A DNA stretch of 64,000 nt from an uncultured Shewanella sp. (GTDB lineage: Bacteria; Pseudomonadota; Gammaproteobacteria; Enterobacterales; Shewanellaceae), in NCBI RefSeq assembly GCF_947491715.1, contig NZ_CANLKR010000001.1, positions 310,001 to 374,000 on the forward strand. The letters are read 5' to 3'. Below the pieces are notes generated by a model that was given only the letters and a program-made list of their open reading frames with translations, searched no databases and had not been told where the DNA came from. Shown here in pieces: positions 55,393-63,192 of the stretch (the first letter of the stretch is position 1; each line of letters starts with the position of its first letter). The position numbers were made by a program, and so were the translations under genes.

Positions 55393-56169
55393 ATGCTGAA
55401 ACTTTATAAGGCGAGCAGTCAAGATGGGCAGAGTCTGTTGAAGCGACTGTTATCCCTGTCTCTTCTCGCCATAGCGTTTATGTTTGCCGGATGCAGTATC
55501 CATGAGGATAAGGCTTATGTTGATCATATCCCCACGGACATGATCCAGACATCGAAAACCCAGAGCCGAACCCTTGAAACATCAGATTTTCAAGCTTTTA
55601 CAGCAAAGACCGCGAGTTTATTAGATGAGCTGGTGGCGTTTAATCAAGGCTTAGCCGAAACGCAGCTTATTGTGGTGGCTACACCGGTATTGTTAAGTGA
55701 ACTTACAAAGACGAATGCTGTGGGATTAGTTTTACAATCCAGTTTGATGACTGGATTACAGCAAAGGGCATTTACTGTGATAGATGCCAACATGAGTCCT
55801 AAACTGAAAGTGACGCCAACGGGGGACTTTATGTTGAGTCGAGATTGGAAGCAATTATCGTCGTCATTGATGGTGGATCATGCTTTAGTTTCGACCATGA
55901 GCGTGACGCCTAAAGGGTTGATATTGAACACGCGATTATTAAATATTGCAAGCGGCCGATTGACTTCTTCTGCGCAAGCTTTTTTTCGTTATGATGAACT
56001 GGCGGGTTTTATGACACCACCGAAGCAAACTTTTTTACAGCAAGAAATGCCAAAGGCTGTATGGCAGGAAGTTGAACAAGCCCATAGCATCAGTATGAAT
56101 GATGTGACAAAAAAAAGTAACGTACTCAACCAAGAAGGAATATCTAACAAAGCGATTGAGTATTTTTAA
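55393..56169 (+). CDS. flgO: outer-membrane flagellar lipoprotein FlgO
   Basis: A 258-residue lipoprotein with lipobox FAGC (Cys 34) and a FlgO domain: TAKTASLLDELVAFNQG, then SDWKQLSS-like (SRDWKQLSSSLMVDHALVSTMS) and NTRLLNIASGRLTSSAQAFFRY. In Vibrio FlgO works with FlgP at the outer-membrane ring and is needed for motility. ATG 55393 lies five codons into a TTG frame. A FliA-type promoter precedes it. The expected partner flgP does not follow; the next gene is convergent flgN. Confidence 0.85.
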   Translation: MLKLYKASSQDGQSLLKRLLSLSLLAIAFMFAGCSIHEDKAYVDHIPTDMIQTSKTQSRTLETSDFQAFTAKTASLLDELVAFNQGLAETQLIVVATPVLLSELTKTNAVGLVLQSSLMTGLQQRAFTVIDANMSPKLKVTPTGDFMLSRDWKQLSSSLMVDHALVSTMSVTPKGLILNTRLLNIASGRLTSSAQAFFRYDELAGFMTPPKQTFLQQEMPKAVWQEVEQAHSISMNDVTKKSNVLNQEGISNKAIEYF

Positions 56170-56258
56170 TACCGTTTCTTATAACGCATTAACGATTTCT
56201 GGGCTGATGTTGTCTCATTGCTGACAATGATGCGCTTTTTTAAAGGGGCTTGGCTCAA

Positions 56259-56684
56259 TTATACTTTGATATTATTGCCCAATGAAGAGAGAGTGGAGGT
56301 TTTACCTTTGTCATTATAAGTTAAACTCGAGGCATTACGGCTCACTTGCAATGCTTGAGATAGACGATTGAGACTCGCTTGATTGAAAGCTACTAAATGG
56401 GCATTTTCAGTATTCAGTTGCTGACATAGTGCTAGGAGTGCTTTAGCGTGTTTTAATTTATGGGAAAAATTGGGTTGTTCAGGTAATAAATGCTTTTTAG
56501 GGTGATGCGCGATATTGTGATCATCCGTTTCTATTTGGGCTAATAGTGTGGCTTTTTCGTTACAAAGGCGCAGTAATATACTCGCTTCTTTATCAAGAAT
56601 AGCTATTTTTTCTTGGACTAAGATGGCTTGCAGTTGAAGCAATCTATCTTGTTGTAAATCTAGCAGCGAGTCTAGTACTTCCAT
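56259..56684 (-). CDS. flgN: flagellar export chaperone FlgN
   Basis: A 141-residue helical chaperone for the hook-filament junction proteins FlgK and FlgL. The sequence is all-helical with heptads (LLDLQQDRLLQLQAILVQEKIAILDKEA, then LNTENAHLVAFNQASLNRLSQAL), as in FlgN/FliT-type proteins. It follows flgM by 22 bp on the same strand; order flgA-flgM-flgN. Confidence 0.85.
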   Translation of the reverse strand: MEVLDSLLDLQQDRLLQLQAILVQEKIAILDKEASILLRLCNEKATLLAQIETDDHNIAHHPKKHLLPEQPNFSHKLKHAKALLALCQQLNTENAHLVAFNQASLNRLSQALQVSRNASSLTYNDKGKTSTLSSLGNNIKV

Positions 56685-56706
56685 TTCAATGTCTCTTCAT
56701 TCAAGC

Positions 56707-57021
56707 TCATATTTTATTCTGAACGAGTTCATTTTCTAGGTTGGCAATGTTTTTAGCCAATTTTTCAGGATCAATTTTATAGTGACCTTCGCTGATAGCC
56801 AGTTTTATCGCATCAATCTTTGCCATATCCATCTCAGGTAATTGAGCAAGGCTCGATTGCGCGCCCTGAACTTGTTGAGCTTGGGAGGTGATAGAAACGG
56901 AGTCGCTGGGTACAGTGCGACTCTGCTGAGACAGCGCTGTTTTGGCTTCAGTATTTTTATGGCCAGATAATGGCGATAGTGTACTGTTGTTGCTCAGAGT
57001 GTGTTTGATATCAATGGCCAT
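56707..57021 (-). CDS. flgM: anti-sigma-28 factor FlgM
   Basis: FlgM, 104 residues, inhibits FliA until the hook is complete and FlgM is exported. MAIDIKHTLSNNST at the N-terminus and the C-terminal inhibitory helices (DMAKIDAIKLAISEGHYKIDPEKLAKNIANLENEL) are characteristic. It is preceded by a perfect sigma-28 promoter (57061-57087) inside the flgA-flgM gap, so it can be expressed late together with flgN. Confidence 0.92.
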   Translation of the reverse strand: MAIDIKHTLSNNSTLSPLSGHKNTEAKTALSQQSRTVPSDSVSITSQAQQVQGAQSSLAQLPEMDMAKIDAIKLAISEGHYKIDPEKLAKNIANLENELVQNKI

Positions 57022-57060
57022 TTTTTATTCCAAGTCAGAAGGTGCTACCGAATACTGTGG

Positions 57061-57087
57061 TTATCGGCCAGCTCAACGATTGCTTTA
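57061..57087 (-). promoter_or_regulatory. sigma-28 (FliA) promoter for flgMN
   Basis: On the minus strand TAAA-N15-GCCGATAA, a perfect match to the FliA consensus (TAAA at 57087-57084, GCCGATAA at 57068-57061), about 40 bp before flgM. Confidence 0.9.
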
Positions 57088-57095
57088 GGAGTATT

Positions 57096-57803
57096 TTAAA
57101 GCCTGATGGTGACTTGAGCAACGTCAGAGACGTAGGCGTTAATTTTTTTTTGAGTGTATCGATTGCTGATTTCTATTGCATCGCCTAAGTTACCATCATT
57201 AAGGGCTGTGCCTTGTGTTTTAATCTTGAGGTTGCCTGTACTGGCGGTAATGGTGACTGTATCCCCTTCACATATAAGGCAAAAATGATTATCAAATAGG
57301 GGGGTGTTAGCGGGTAAACGCCGCTTAAGACGAGCGCCTATCACATGGCTGAGTTCAACTTGTTGCTGCCCTCGTAAACTACTTTTTTCTTTGTAGGCAA
57401 TACCGACATCCGTTTTGCCAATAATATGCCCTGTACCTAATAAGCGCTTACTCACTATGACGGGAAATAACACATCAACTTTGACGTTTAAAAAAAGCTG
57501 CCAAGGGTAATCGAGTTCAGGGCTATCGCAGGTTATTTTAACCGTATTATTACGCTTTATTTCTCTGTTACTGGCAAGCCTGGCTTCGATTTGGCCTAAA
57601 CAGGCGGGAATATATTGTGCTGAGTGTATCACTTGTGGTGTGATTTTCACTTTTGCGTCTTTTGGCACAACAATTTTTTTTTCAATTGCCGCTATAGCTA
57701 TAGTAGTTAGAGCCGATAAAGTAGGGGTCGTAGCAATATTGTTTCCAATAGCGAATTTAGGTAGTAAAAGAAAAAGAAGAGAGATACAATATTTAACTTT
57801 CAT
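57096..57803 (-). CDS. flgA: flagellar P-ring assembly chaperone FlgA
   Basis: A 235-residue periplasmic chaperone for FlgI. Signal peptide MKVKYCISLLFLLLPKFAIG, then the AFP/SAF-like domain typical of FlgA (VIVSKRLLGTGHIIGKTDVGIAYK, VIGARLKRRLPANTPLFDNHF) and the C-terminal IKTQGTALNDGNLGDAIEISN, ending in VTIRL. It is divergent from cheV. ATG 57803 is preferred to an ATG two codons upstream. Confidence 0.9.
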   Translation of the reverse strand: MKVKYCISLLFLLLPKFAIGNNIATTPTLSALTTIAIAAIEKKIVVPKDAKVKITPQVIHSAQYIPACLGQIEARLASNREIKRNNTVKITCDSPELDYPWQLFLNVKVDVLFPVIVSKRLLGTGHIIGKTDVGIAYKEKSSLRGQQQVELSHVIGARLKRRLPANTPLFDNHFCLICEGDTVTITASTGNLKIKTQGTALNDGNLGDAIEISNRYTQKKINAYVSDVAQVTIRL

Positions 57804-58002
57804 AATCAATATATTAGCTCTTTTTTTAAGTCAGTGTTGAAAGCGTCATTATTTTGACTTAAATAAATTTAGGCACTGTTGTGATTTGGAACAAGAGTCG
57901 TTTAAGCAATTAATATGCCTGTTTATGCGTCATATTAGTTTTCCATGCAGTATATGCATGATGAGGCTTTAACTTAAACACTATGAGTTAAGTTGAGCAC
58001 AG

Positions 58003-58077
58003 ATTCATAAGCACAGTTCCATAAGCATTAGATCCATAAGTATTAAATCCATAAGCATTAGGTCCATAAGAATAAGG
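58003..58077. repeat. 15-bp tandem repeat in the cheV leader
   Basis: Four 15-bp units starting TCCATAAG (58018, 58033, 58048, 58063) plus a degenerate one before them (about 58003-58017). The last unit (TCCATAAGAATAAGG) supplies the AAGG ribosome site of cheV eight bases before its ATG. Confidence 0.85.
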
Positions 58078-58085
58078 TTTACTTC

Positions 58086-59006
58086 ATGTCACGCATTCTC
58101 GACTCTGTAAATAAACGTACCCAATTAGTGGGGCAAAATCGGTTAGAGCTTCTGTTATTTAAGTTAAACGGCCAGCAAAGGTTTGGTATCAATGTCTTTA
58201 AAGTAAAAGAAGTACTGCAATGCCCTAAATTGACTAGCTTACCGAAACTCAATAATAATATTCGTGGCGTGGCACATATTCGTGGTGTAACGATTTCAGT
58301 GATTGATTTGAGCGCAGCTACAGGTGGTCGACCGATTGAGGATACGACAGGTTGCTTCATTATTATTTCTGAGTATAACCGGAGTGTGCAAGGGTTTTTG
58401 GTGCGCTCTGTTGAGCGTATTATTAATATGAATTGGGAAAGCATTATGCCTCCGCCTCAAGGTACAGGGCGTTATTCTTATTTGACAGCGGTAACAGAAA
58501 TTGAAAATGAACTCGTTGAAATTTTAGACGTAGAAAAAATTCTCGATGAAGTCTCCCCAGCTAATACCAATATCAGTAAAGAGTTGGATGAGCAGCTGAC
58601 CATTGATAGAGATAAGCATTATCATATTATGGTTATCGATGACTCTTCTGTTGCTCGTAAACAGATTATTAGAGCGCTGTCGGCATTGGATTTGCAAATA
58701 GATACCGCCAAAGATGGTAAAGAAGCATTAAATAAACTCAAAACTATTGCTGCCGACATGGATAACGTTGCAACTGAGATCCCACTCATTATTTCAGATA
58801 TTGAAATGCCAGAAATGGATGGCTATACCTTAACGGCAGAAATTCGAGATGATCCAAAATTGAAGGACATTAAGGTGGTACTGCATACTTCACTTAGTGG
58901 AGTGTTCAATCAGGCCATGGTTGAGAAAGTGGGCGCAAATGATTTCATCGCTAAGTTCAATCCTGATGAATTAGCAGGTGCTGTGAATAAACATTTGAGC
59001 ATTTAA
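58086..59006 (+). CDS. cheV: chemotaxis coupling protein CheV
   Basis: A 306-residue adaptor with an N-terminal CheW domain (about 20-155; LELLLFKLNGQQRFGINVFKVKEVL and RGVTISVIDLSAATG) and a C-terminal receiver domain (about 178-306) with acidic residues at 185-186 (IDDSS), phospho-acceptor Asp about 238 (IISDIEMPEMDGY), Thr/Ser at HTSLSG and Lys in AKFN. It links receptors to CheA, with adaptation by phosphorylation. It is the first gene of the cheV-cheR unit and has the tandem repeats in its leader. Confidence 0.95.
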   Translation: MSRILDSVNKRTQLVGQNRLELLLFKLNGQQRFGINVFKVKEVLQCPKLTSLPKLNNNIRGVAHIRGVTISVIDLSAATGGRPIEDTTGCFIIISEYNRSVQGFLVRSVERIINMNWESIMPPPQGTGRYSYLTAVTEIENELVEILDVEKILDEVSPANTNISKELDEQLTIDRDKHYHIMVIDDSSVARKQIIRALSALDLQIDTAKDGKEALNKLKTIAADMDNVATEIPLIISDIEMPEMDGYTLTAEIRDDPKLKDIKVVLHTSLSGVFNQAMVEKVGANDFIAKFNPDELAGAVNKHLSI

Positions 59007-59058
59007 CTGCAGGTTAGTATTCAGTAATATCATTATGTATTGACTTGTTTTTTTTGAG

Positions 59059-59080
59059 GCGCTGGGGTATAAACCAGCGC
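59059..59080 (+). terminator. hairpin between cheV and cheR
   Basis: Perfect 7-bp stem GCGCTGG / CCAGCGC with an 8-base loop. No immediate T-run, so it may attenuate or process the cheV-cheR transcript rather than end it. Confidence 0.4.
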
Positions 59081-59138
59081 GAATGTTATTATTCTTTTAA
59101 ATGTTAATTCTCCCTTGCTATCAATGTAGGATGCGAAG

Positions 59139-60026
59139 TTGTCAAATAAATCACTTGAACACCTTGAGTATAATCAGTTTAGGCTTTTTTTAGAGCAGCA
59201 TAGCGGTATAGTATTAGGGGAAAATAAGCAGTATCTGGTTCGAAGTCGATTAGCGCCATTAATGGGCAAATACAATCTTCCTTCTTTATCGGATGTCGTG
59301 AGACATTCAATGAAGCCGGCGGCAAGGCAATTACGTATTGAAGTGATTGATGCCATGACAACCAATGAGACATTATGGTTTAGAGACAGCTACCCATTTG
59401 AATTGTTGCAAGATCACTTGTTACCTCAATATACGCGCTTAGGGCGTCCATTAAAAATGTGGTCTGCGGCCTGCTCTTCTGGTCAAGAGCCTTATTCTTT
59501 GGCTATGTCAGTGCTTGAGTATCAGCAAAAAAGCTTAAGTCGCTTGTTGTTTAACTGTGATATTTTAGCAACAGATCTTTCTCCCAGTATGTTAGAGAAG
59601 TCTAAGCTAGGTGTATATGATAGTTTAGCGTTAGGGAGAGGATTATCAGAAAGGAGAAAAAAAGCCTTTTTTGAGCCTGTGACCGAAACGGCTGAGTTAG
59701 CATTGGCTGGAGCAAGTCGCTTTCAATCAAGTTTAAACACAGGAAAAATGGCGATAAAAGATCCCGTTAAACGTATGGTGAATTTTAGGGCGCATAATCT
59801 GCTTGATAATTACAGCTTATTGGGGAAGTTTGATATTATTTTTTGCCGTAATGTTCTTATTTATTTTTCCCCCGAATCGAAACAAAAAATCTTAAGGCAA
59901 TTTGCAGCAGCATTAAATCCTAAAGGTATTTTATTTTTAGGGGCATCAGAGTCAATTTCAGGACTCAGTGAAGAGTTTAACATGGTACGTTGTCATCCTG
60001 GTATTTATTATCAAAGGCGATTTTGA
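59139..60026 (+). CDS. cheR: chemotaxis protein methyltransferase CheR
   Basis: A 295-residue SAM-dependent methyltransferase that methylates glutamates of chemoreceptors. The N-terminal CheR-N helices (LEYNQFRLFLEQHSGIVLG) are followed by the SAM domain: TNETLWFRD, MWSAACSSGQEPYSLAMS (motif I), ILATDLSPSMLEKS and FDIIFCRNVLIYFSPE. Length is slightly above the usual 275-285. The start is TTG at 59139 with AGGA eight bases upstream. In Shewanella and Vibrio flgB normally follows; here a terminator and an unrelated minus-strand gene come instead. Confidence 0.93.
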   Translation: MSNKSLEHLEYNQFRLFLEQHSGIVLGENKQYLVRSRLAPLMGKYNLPSLSDVVRHSMKPAARQLRIEVIDAMTTNETLWFRDSYPFELLQDHLLPQYTRLGRPLKMWSAACSSGQEPYSLAMSVLEYQQKSLSRLLFNCDILATDLSPSMLEKSKLGVYDSLALGRGLSERRKKAFFEPVTETAELALAGASRFQSSLNTGKMAIKDPVKRMVNFRAHNLLDNYSLLGKFDIIFCRNVLIYFSPESKQKILRQFAAALNPKGILFLGASESISGLSEEFNMVRCHPGIYYQRRF

Positions 60027-60145
60027 TGTCATTTTTTATAGATTAATACTTTAATTTTATTAATAGTCAGTATTTTATGTGTAGTTTGAGTGTGTTTTTT
60101 TTGAGGCGTTCAGTGAGTTATTTTCGAGGAAATTCATTTAAAAAC

Positions 60146-60175
60146 AGGAAAGGCGCTATCGCTTTTCCTATTTTT
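60146..60175. terminator. bidirectional terminator after cheR
   Basis: Stem AGGAAAGGCG / CGCTTTTCCT (60146-60155 and 60160-60169; one G-T pair), with ATTTTT on the plus strand and GTTTTT on the minus strand, between cheR and the convergent coiled-coil gene. Confidence 0.85.
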
Positions 60176-60201
60176 AACAATAGTAAGTTATTATTGATAG
60201 C

Positions 60202-60762
60202 TTAACTTAACAGGGCAATACGTTCTTCTTTTTCATCTTTTGAAATGAGATCCATTTCATATTGTTTTTCAATTTTACGAATGTCAATAAAGTTATCAAC
60301 GCGCTTTTTGGCTTTGAGTAGCTTTTCGGTATGTTCAGCTTTAGAAATGACATCCATTTTTAAGGCTTTATCCAGTTTAGCTTGTTCTTCATCAAATTCA
60401 CTTTGAAAAGCTGCTTTTTCTTGCATGAGTAGTTGATCTTTTAGGGCTTTCTCTATTTCAATGGCTTCATTTTCAAGTTGTGCTTTTTTATCTAACTTAG
60501 GCGCAATTTGAATTAATGTATCTTGTACTCCAAATTCAAAACTGTGACCAGTCTTGGCGACATGCTCAATGTATTTCTTACCTATGGCTTTATAAGCAAA
60601 TTCCAGATCGCCATCAATAGAAGCTATTTCACCCTTAATCGCGACTAATTTACTGTTTTCTTTAGAGGAGGTTAATACATTGCCTGCAAGCTTGGATGTG
60701 GTCGAACTAACGCCGTCACCTAAATTTGTTACTTGTGCTTTCATTTTGTTCAAAAAACTCAT
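60202..60762 (-). CDS. coiled-coil protein with two SHOCT-like motifs
   Basis: A 186-residue soluble protein. The N-terminus (about 1-60) is polar, the middle (about 85-130) a coiled coil (EIEKALKDQLLMQEKAAFQSEF), and the C-terminus has two short repeats like SHOCT motifs: KLDKALKMDVISKAEHTEKLLKAK (about 127-150) and YEMDLISKDEKEERIALLS (about 168-186). SHOCT motifs occur at protein termini and are thought to mediate oligomerisation. Function unknown. It stands where flgB is expected in related genomes. Confidence 0.65.
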   Translation of the reverse strand: MSFLNKMKAQVTNLGDGVSSTTSKLAGNVLTSSKENSKLVAIKGEIASIDGDLEFAYKAIGKKYIEHVAKTGHSFEFGVQDTLIQIAPKLDKKAQLENEAIEIEKALKDQLLMQEKAAFQSEFDEEQAKLDKALKMDVISKAEHTEKLLKAKKRVDNFIDIRKIEKQYEMDLISKDEKEERIALLS

Positions 60763-61049
60763 AACTCATTTCCATATTTAATATAATGCCAGCCATGGAG
60801 CAAGTGAGTGCTACGCCTATTACGACTCGTTCCATGAGATTTTAGAGATGTTATCGCGCCATAAAAAGCGACAAATTTAAGGGAATATGAAATAGCGAGT
60901 GTGAAAAAATAAAAAGCTGGAGAGTCAATGTCATGACGAGTTTAAGTCGCGTGCCGAATTCCCTTTCGTTTCCATTTATTCAATTATGCTATCTGTTGAT
61001 ACCACCATCCTGAATATGGATGCATATTAATACAATTGTAAATTTTTGT

Positions 61050-61271
61050 CTATTGTTTTTCTTGTAGATGCTGAAGGCAATCATCTTCAATGAGATGAAT
61101 AAGGGTTTGTGTGTGGCAAGCGTAGATATCAAGTGTGATCCAACCATCGGTGCCTAATATATCTAGGGTATCAACTTGCAGTTTAGTCGAGCCTGTATCG
61201 GCGACTGTTTTGCCTGTGAGTTTGAAAATACCCTTAGGGGTATGTATTCGAGTGATGTTAAAAGCGGGCAT
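61050..61271 (-). CDS. small conserved hypothetical protein
   Basis: A 73-residue protein, likely cytoplasmic, not recognised. MPAFNITRIHTPKGIFKL, then LQVDTLDILGTDGWITLDI suggest beta strands. ATG 61271 with AAGGA is chosen over 61349, whose first 26 residues would overlap the upstream gene. It follows the DUF998-like gene by about 23 bp on the same strand, so they are probably co-transcribed. Confidence 0.6.
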   Translation of the reverse strand: MPAFNITRIHTPKGIFKLTGKTVADTGSTKLQVDTLDILGTDGWITLDIYACHTQTLIHLIEDDCLQHLQEKQ

Positions 61272-61294
61272 GAGTTTTCCTTTTATTGTGGAGA

Positions 61295-61891
61295 TTAACG
61301 CAATATAATTGATAGGGCACTGAGCCAAATGAGCTGAGTACCATAACAAAGTCGTTGGTACAGGCCCGGTGTGGTTTTCTCTTTATAGGCTTGCGTTAAT
61401 TGTCGAGTAAAGTACAAACTAAGGATAATCGATACTAGGGATCCGAATTTAAAGATGAGGCTAAACTCAGCTGAAAACAGGCATAAAATGGGAGGGAATA
61501 ATAATGATAAAAATAATATGAAACCTGCCCAAGAGTGTACTTTGCCACTCAATGAGGGTGAACGAGTATAAGGGTCTTTATCCATAGGAAAATATCCTGC
61601 TACCCATGTGGCCACACCATGAATAGCAATCGTGCTACCGATTAATGTGATCCATACTGACGTTTGATGGAGTTGAATAATATAGCCACCAAATAAGAGA
61701 AATAAGATCCCCAAAGGGTAATGATTAATGATGGGGGTGAGTTGTTGGGTCGGGCTGTTTATTGCGCCAAGTTCACTGCAAAACTGTGTTTTATGATTAA
61801 ATTTGGGATAGAAATACCCCGTTAAACTGATGCTGAAAACAATCCATATTGCCGCGATAAGGCCTGAATAACCCAACAAGCTAACTAACAT
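61295..61891 (-). CDS. DUF998 family membrane protein
   Basis: A 198-residue integral membrane protein with about six hydrophobic segments (around 3-25, 55-75, 80-100, 115-140, 145-160, 175-195). FCSELGAINSPTQQLTPIINHYP, GVATWVAGYFPMDKDPYTRSPSLSGKVHSWAGF and the alternating helices match DUF998. Function unknown. The ATG at 61891 has GGG-type ribosome site at good distance, better than the first ATG at 61900. Confidence 0.75.
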   Translation of the reverse strand: MLVSLLGYSGLIAAIWIVFSISLTGYFYPKFNHKTQFCSELGAINSPTQQLTPIINHYPLGILFLLFGGYIIQLHQTSVWITLIGSTIAIHGVATWVAGYFPMDKDPYTRSPSLSGKVHSWAGFILFLSLLFPPILCLFSAEFSLIFKFGSLVSIILSLYFTRQLTQAYKEKTTPGLYQRLCYGTQLIWLSALSIILR

Positions 61892-62158
61892 AAAATGCAT
61901 CCCTTAATATTTACTCGATATCAATATCCTTTTTAAAGGTTCAGGTTACTGAATTTATTAGTTTTGTCAATTTTTAATTCCTACGTGTAACGGCTAAGCA
62001 TCTTGTCCATTGTCGACATGAGTTTCAGTTCCATTTTGTTTATTCCGACATTGAACGCTGAGATTGTATTATTGATAAATTAAGGTTGTTATATGAATTT
62101 GAAAAAGTGAACAGAATAAACCACAGTTATTTTAATTGTCATTGTGGGTGATATCTTT

Positions 62159-63001
62159 ATGTTTATTACTAATCGTCATATTGTGATCACAGGTGCGGCT
62201 AGTGGAGTCGGCTTAGGCATTACACAGTATTGTTTACAGAATAAGGCTGCACAACTCGTCTTGGTGGATTGTGATTTTGATACCCATCATCCATTGGTGG
62301 ATGCCGCCGAAAAACATGTCAGTGTAATAATCCTTGATATTCGAGATGATTCTGCTGTTAAGGCTTTGTCAAATAAACTGTCTCAGCAAGTGCCTTCTAT
62401 CGATATGGTGATTAACTGTGCCGGAGTCTCTGGGCCTTTTGGGGCAGTATGGGAAGTGCCAAAGGAGCAAGTTGATTGGACATTAGAGGTTAACTTAATG
62501 GGGACAGTGAATATTGCCCGCCATTTTTTACCCTTGCTTCACGCATCGACACATGATAACCCTTGTTTTGTCAGTGTTTCTTCTCATTTAGGTTTAGTGA
62601 CAAAGGAGCATTTATTCAGTTATCAAATGGCAAAACATGCCATTGTGGCTTTTACTGAAGCCCTTAAACAGGATTGTCAATTGTCAGATCCTTCTATTCA
62701 ATTAGCCATTTTTTTTCCTTATTTTGTCAAATCAAATTTAGCGAATTCAGATCGGCATTTAGCAAAGTATCAAAAACACTTGTATATCGCTTCTGGCGCT
62801 AAAGATTTCTTTCAAGCGATTGGGACAGCAACGGACAAAGGGATAGATCCGATAGAGGCGGCAAAGATATTATTTGATGGGCTAGACAATAAGGCGTTTT
62901 ACATTTTTACTGATGAGAAAACGTTGCAGGAGTTTAAGCAAAGAAGTGACTATATCTTTGAAAATTCGAATGTTGCGACTCTCATCAAACATGACCATTA
63001 G
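62159..63001 (+). CDS. short-chain dehydrogenase/reductase
   Basis: A 280-residue NAD(P)-dependent oxidoreductase with a Rossmann fold. Motifs: TGAASGVGLG (11-20, cofactor binding), NCAG (86-89), Ser 141/142 and YQMAK (Tyr 155, Lys 159), the catalytic triad. The acidic residue after strand 2 (LVDCD) suggests NAD preference. The C-terminal half has an extended substrate-binding region. Substrate unknown. The ATG at 62159 follows GGGTGA; the GTG at 62144 is less likely. It is monocistronic. Confidence 0.87.
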   Translation: MFITNRHIVITGAASGVGLGITQYCLQNKAAQLVLVDCDFDTHHPLVDAAEKHVSVIILDIRDDSAVKALSNKLSQQVPSIDMVINCAGVSGPFGAVWEVPKEQVDWTLEVNLMGTVNIARHFLPLLHASTHDNPCFVSVSSHLGLVTKEHLFSYQMAKHAIVAFTEALKQDCQLSDPSIQLAIFFPYFVKSNLANSDRHLAKYQKHLYIASGAKDFFQAIGTATDKGIDPIEAAKILFDGLDNKAFYIFTDEKTLQEFKQRSDYIFENSNVATLIKHDH

Positions 63002-63098
63002 TGAAAAGTGGTTTTTCAAATAGATCACCCCTTAATATTACAGGTATGACAGGAATAAATAATATGCTGTTATTGATAGGGGGAGTTCGAGTTGAATG

Positions 63099-63139
63099 AT
63101 TTTGCCCATTATTTAGGTGATTAAAATAATGGGCAAAAT
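63099..63139. terminator. long perfect hairpin between convergent genes
   Basis: Inverted repeat of 16 bp, ATTTTGCCCATTATTT (63099-63114) and AAATAATGGGCAAAAT (63124-63139), 9-base loop, between the SDR gene and csiV. The T-rich arms could serve as a bidirectional terminator. Confidence 0.55.
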
Positions 63140-63192
63140 ATCAATATCTAGATGATAATGTTTTGGACTTGGCTAATGTTATTTTATCGATT

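Noticed and set aside
57860..57900. Sigma-54 promoter upstream of cheV (AGGCAC...)
   Set aside because: The -12 GC element is missing at the required distance from the -24 GG.
58003..58077. 15-bp repeats as a CRISPR array
   Set aside because: Units are directly adjacent without spacers, and too short; no cas genes.
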